Below, piece after piece: positions 61,109 to 64,000 of a stretch of 64,000 nucleotides of DNA. The DNA comes from Bacillota bacterium (GTDB lineage Bacteria; Bacillota; Clostridia; Christensenellales; Aristaeellaceae): positions 14,184 to 78,183 of the forward strand of contig JAEWSC010000057.1 in NCBI GenBank assembly GCA_023398575.1. The letters run 5' to 3'. Below the pieces are notes generated by a model. It was not told where the DNA came from. It was given only the letters and a program-made list of their open reading frames with translations, and did not search any database. Both the position numbers and the translations under genes were made by a program. The stretch's first letter is position 1. Every line of letters starts with the position of its first letter.

Positions 61109-61882
61109 TTAGCCAAATAGCATTGGAAGCACAATAGAGTATCCCACTACCAGCACGTTACTGATGCCATGAATCATCATGGCATAGACTACACTCCCTG
61201 TTTTGAAATACACCCAGCCCTGCAGAATCCCCAAAGCCAGCGTATACAAAAGCTGCGGTACATCCATATGCCGTATAAAAAAGGGATGCAGCGACCAGTT
61301 GATATGAGCCACAGAAAAAAGCACAGCGGAAATCAACACTGCCACCGGAAGTACGATCTTGCCCCTGAACAATACAAAAGCCTTGTCTGTTGCAAGCGAC
61401 AAAATCACAATAGGCAGCGCCCGAAACAATAGCTCCTCGCTGGTACCGGAAAGGAGTAATTGAAACCCCAGCGTTCCCAGTACATTCGTTGCGTTTATCG
61501 GATATGGAAATACCTTATACACGCCAAGAGCATTGAAAAGAACAGCAATGATAAGCTGATACACCATCAAGCCCAATGTGACGATCAGCACAAGGCGAAG
61601 CCCCAAGCGCTTATCACCCAGCCCCAGTTTAAAATCAAGGCCAAACAAAAGGTGCAACGCGGCCATCACCAATAAAGTGAGCAGACCTTGCGCGACATGA
61701 TGAACAGAAATCCAGGCGAATGCACCCAGTGGATCAATGGCCCGATAATTTGCCATATCTGCAATGCGTATGGATAATTGAGCAAAAGCTGTTTGCACAG
61801 TAAACAACAGCAATGTCGCCAGCAGCGCAAGCAGCGCCTGCATTGGTGGCGCAATCTTCCTGCTATTCAATGGCGCAATCAT
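61109..61882 (-). CDS. CPBP-family intramembrane glutamic protease
   Basis: This encodes 257 residues with about seven transmembrane segments. GTSEELLFRA holds the EExxxR motif (Glu149, Glu150, Arg154), and FSVAHINW the conserved His. Such proteins are prenyl-endopeptidase-like and in bacteria are often linked with bacteriocin immunity or unknown roles. The ATG overlaps the Tag fusion stop by 4 bases, so the two are translationally coupled. Confidence 0.88.
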   Translation of the reverse strand: MIAPLNSRKIAPPMQALLALLATLLLFTVQTAFAQLSIRIADMANYRAIDPLGAFAWISVHHVAQGLLTLLVMAALHLLFGLDFKLGLGDKRLGLRLVLIVTLGLMVYQLIIAVLFNALGVYKVFPYPINATNVLGTLGFQLLLSGTSEELLFRALPIVILSLATDKAFVLFRGKIVLPVAVLISAVLFSVAHINWSLHPFFIRHMDVPQLLYTLALGILQGWVYFKTGSVVYAMMIHGISNVLVVGYSIVLPMLFG

Positions 61883-63027
61883 GATTTTATCTCCCTGCTC
61901 TTGGCACTCATAAGGTCATTCAACCATTCGCTTGCAGCAGGCGGAACACCATTTCCCATGACAGAGGCCAGAAAATCAAGGTTGCATTGGCCGCTGCTTT
62001 TCAAATGTGCCTTAATCAATTCCGCTTTGTGTGCCTTGCCCGGCATCAAGTGATACAAAACGCACCATTCTTCCAGCGCGCTAAAAGGCAGTACCTCTCC
62101 CCATACGGGCCAACGGTCGGCATAGGAGCCCTCTGTCAGCTGATGGCTGTACACCTGTCCGCCGCTTCGTATTTTGAGGCCGGCCATCATATCCACGCCT
62201 ATGCCATCCACCAAGAAAGAGCGGAATATATCGGTGACAAAAGCTGTCGAAGATTTTGCTTCTTCACTTTGGCCGATGCTTAGCAGTACCGTTTCCGCTT
62301 TATATGCATCCGAAGACTCCACCAGCAGATCAATGTCATTAAATTGCTCCACAAGGCCGTTGCGATACAGCATGGCCGAACCGCCGACACAAAAGCGCAC
62401 GCCGGATGCTTTCAGTGCCCTGCCTACTTTCTGAAGGGTTTTTAGCTTGAGACTTTCCACCGGTATGGGGGACACGATTGCCTTGCAAAAGCATCCGTTC
62501 ACATGGTCATCTACAATGCCTGCCGCCTGAAGGTGGGCGTATACCACCGTTGCTCCCATAAAGTAAAAACCCCGTGCCTTCATATCCTCGCTAATCGCCT
62601 TGGATACCTCCGTCCAAGCCGGTACCAGGTGGTCATCTGCCACATTGTTGACCAGCGGCCGCCCGCCAAAGAAGGATAAAAGATAGGCATCAAAGCTTCC
62701 AAACGCCTTTTGCACACTACTAAACGCCTTAGCGTTTTTCAAGGCAGCACTCAGCTTTTGCCGGTTACGGATGAGCAAGGGGTTTTGCAGCATAGCCTCC
62801 ATCTCGCTATCACCGAACGCGGCAACCAGCTTTGCGTCAAAGCCCGCAAAGGCTAGCCGGTATGCTTCACGGCGCTTAAGTACCGTCATCCAGGAAAGCC
62901 CCGCCTGAGCGCATTCCAGCATGAGAAATTCAAAGTGCTTTTCCTCTGAGCAAGGCCTTTTTCCCCACTCCTCATCATGATAACCTTGCAAAAGTGGATT
63001 GGATTCACACCAGGGACAGCGGATCAT
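61879..63027 (-). CDS. Fusion of DNA-3-methyladenine glycosylase I and a nucleotidyltransferase-like domain
   Basis: This encodes 382 residues. Residues 1-185 are a complete Tag domain with Cys4, His17, Glu38, His175 and Cys179 exactly in register with E. coli Tag. Residues ~195-330 form a nucleotidyltransferase-fold domain: CVGGSAMLYRNG (near 213-224) and NDIDLLVE (Asp231, Asp233), a pattern for metal-dependent nucleotide transfer. This domain order is unusual. No frameshift was seen. It follows the methyltransferase by 21 bases and overlaps the CPBP gene. The role of the second domain is unknown. Confidence 0.85.
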   Translation of the reverse strand: MIRCPWCESNPLLQGYHDEEWGKRPCSEEKHFEFLMLECAQAGLSWMTVLKRREAYRLAFAGFDAKLVAAFGDSEMEAMLQNPLLIRNRQKLSAALKNAKAFSSVQKAFGSFDAYLLSFFGGRPLVNNVADDHLVPAWTEVSKAISEDMKARGFYFMGATVVYAHLQAAGIVDDHVNGCFCKAIVSPIPVESLKLKTLQKVGRALKASGVRFCVGGSAMLYRNGLVEQFNDIDLLVESSDAYKAETVLLSIGQSEEAKSSTAFVTDIFRSFLVDGIGVDMMAGLKIRSGGQVYSHQLTEGSYADRWPVWGEVLPFSALEEWCVLYHLMPGKAHKAELIKAHLKSSGQCNLDFLASVMGNGVPPAASEWLNDLMSAKSREIKS

Positions 63028-63048
63028 AACTTCATCCTTCCCCTTCCT

Positions 63049-63702
63049 TTACAGGCGTCTTGCCAGCAGAAAATAATGCTTGCTGTTTGTGACCTTTCCA
63101 TCAAGATAGCAGTCATCTGTATGGCGCACTTTTATGATTTCAAAGCCTTTAAACAGTACAAACAGATCATCCAGATTCACATAAAAGTGCGGTACGTTTA
63201 CTTCGGCGCCATCTGTTTTCATAACGGAATTTTCGTCGATAACAGGAAATCCAGCATCCTTATAGGACCACGTATCCTTGGAGCAGAGCGTCAAAAACAT
63301 CTCGCCGCCAGGGGCTAGCACCCTCCGGATTTCGCTGATGATCTGTTTTACGCCAGGGGTATCCGTATGGGAAATGACATGATACGAAAACAAACAGTCA
63401 AAGGCAGCATCCGGATAGGGCAAGGACAGCATGTCCCCTGTTTTCACATCACCCAGAATGCCCTCTTCTTTCAGCCAGTCCTGCGTACTATGAACTGCCT
63501 CAGCCGATAGGTCCATGGCCGAAACGCTAAAGCCCTGCCTTGCAAAGAAAACGGTGTGACGGCCCAGTCCACACCCCAGGTCCAGCAAACGCGAGTATCC
63601 CTTTTCTTTCCATCGGCTGGCGTAATAATAGCTTTCTTCGCAAGGAATACGCCAAATGGGATTTGTCACCACGTCCCAATTCCAGGCTTTTGACCGTATC
63701 AT
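63049..63702 (-). CDS. Class I SAM-dependent methyltransferase
   Basis: The ATG at 63702, AAAAGGAG upstream, gives 217 residues. Motif I is LLDLGCGLGRHT (~43-54), with MDLSAEAV, DMLSLPYPDAAFD and FSYHVISHTDTPG following. The substrate is unknown; the acidic/hydrophobic C-terminal half has no DNA- or RNA-specific motif. It begins the operon that continues through the Tag fusion and CPBP to tag. Confidence 0.85.
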   Translation of the reverse strand: MIRSKAWNWDVVTNPIWRIPCEESYYYASRWKEKGYSRLLDLGCGLGRHTVFFARQGFSVSAMDLSAEAVHSTQDWLKEEGILGDVKTGDMLSLPYPDAAFDCLFSYHVISHTDTPGVKQIISEIRRVLAPGGEMFLTLCSKDTWSYKDAGFPVIDENSVMKTDGAEVNVPHFYVNLDDLFVLFKGFEIIKVRHTDDCYLDGKVTNSKHYFLLARRL

Positions 63703-63818
63703 GCTGCTTCTCCTTTTCATTGCATGTCTCTATGAACCATTCATCAATGCGTCAGGCTTCGTGACAGAGAGAACCATGCCGGGTAGAAGGCCGAAAGCAC
63801 TGATCTTGCTTTTCTCCG

Positions 63819-63848
63819 ATTATAGCATGGACTGGGATACATTTACAA
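63819..63848 (-). promoter_or_regulatory. Promoter of the methyltransferase-Tag operon
   Basis: On the minus strand TTGTAA (63848-63843) and TATAAT (63824-63819) are 18 bases apart, giving a leader of roughly 110 bases. Confidence 0.55.
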
Positions 63849-63859
63849 TGTGACCCGTC

Positions 63860-63964
63860 GGCAGACACATATCAGTCATGACCACCGGCTTAGCCGGTGG
63901 CTTGCACAAGCCCTATAAGGGCATGGTACGAGCAAGCGCCTATAAGGCGCACTGAAAGTCTGCC
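63860..63964. other. Multi-hairpin element, possibly an IS200/IS605-type end
   Basis: An outer stem GGCAGAC (63860) with GTCTGCC (63958) encloses CAGT/ACTG and three hairpins: CCACCGGC-TTA-GCCGGTGG (63882-63900), GCCC-TATAA-GGGC (63910-63922) and GCGCC-TATAA-GGCGC (63936-63950). The strong palindromes resemble ends of single-strand transposons. No transposase is in the window; it may lie to the right. Confidence 0.45.
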
Positions 63965-64000
63965 AACCGCGAACTTTCTCAGGCGGCCGCTGCTTTTTAC

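Noticed and set aside
61879..63027. Assembly artefact joining two genes in the Tag-nucleotidyltransferase protein
   Set aside because: One continuous frame spans both domains, with no internal ribosome-binding site or start at the junction.
1..64000. CRISPR arrays, tRNA or rRNA genes, prophage genes
   Set aside because: No regularly spaced direct-repeat array, cloverleaf with a CCA end, or ribosomal or phage structural sequence was seen on reading the window.

Overview
The window looks like chromosome from an uncultured, mid-GC, anaerobic Bacillota (Clostridia-like) bacterium. Ribosome-binding sites are strong AGGAGG-type, promoters fit TTGACA-17-TATAAT, and most operons end in bidirectional Rho-independent terminators. 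Carbohydrate genes dominate, and the sugar ABC operons carry no ATPase of their own. No rRNA, tRNA, CRISPR, prophage or complete insertion sequence was seen. Placement below Clostridia is not supported by anything read here. 

Layout. 1-5.4 kb: a truncated VanY-type carboxypeptidase, two tandem paralogous secreted proteins, a YwaF-like membrane protein and a small zinc ribbon. 5.4-10.8 kb: a complete branched-chain amino-acid (Liv) ABC operon behind a consensus promoter and a structured leader. 11-17.4 kb: a cytidylate-kinase-like protein, a beta-lactamase-family hydrolase, a divergent AraC/GH4 alpha-galactosidase pair, and a secreted flavoprotein with two FMN-attachment motifs. 17.4-25.6 kb: a pectin (rhamnogalacturonan-I) locus with YteP/YtcP/YtcQ-type transporter, GH105, GH112 phosphorylase and divergent AraC. 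25.7-35.4 kb: an alpha-mannan/N-glycan locus with GntR/LacI-type repressor, ABC transporter, GH76, GH38 and GH125. 35.6-40 kb: an orphan PTS IIC-like protein, a GGDEF/HD-GYP sensor and a hydroxyacid dehydrogenase. 40-44.8 kb: GH27, a GH43-like protein, a GNAT protein and xylulokinase. 45-49.9 kb: MoxR/DUF58/membrane-protein operon and two metallo-beta-lactamase-fold proteins. 50-52.4 kb: iron alcohol dehydrogenase and a Gfo/Idh/MocA oxidoreductase. 52.5-57.2 kb: iadA-cphB-cphA, a complete cyanophycin synthesis and degradation operon. 57.3-63.7 kb: a FAD-Rieske oxidoreductase, an AraC-GyrI-like regulator, and an operon with methyltransferase, a Tag-nucleotidyltransferase fusion, a CPBP protease and a second Tag. 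The last 140 bases form a nested hairpin structure that resembles an IS200/IS605-type end.

The most unusual signal is a dispersed intergenic element of about 190-210 bp in three copies (29589-29796, 59053-59246, 60286-60473). It begins with GTGTCAA, has stems supported by compensatory changes, ends on the minus strand in a terminator-like hairpin in two copies, and sits directly beside or inside hairpins. One copy is flanked by a 29-bp direct duplication of a transcription terminator. Other leads are the Tag-nucleotidyltransferase fusion, the cyanophycin operon in a probable heterotrophic anaerobe, and candidate operators in the GH4 and pectin control regions.
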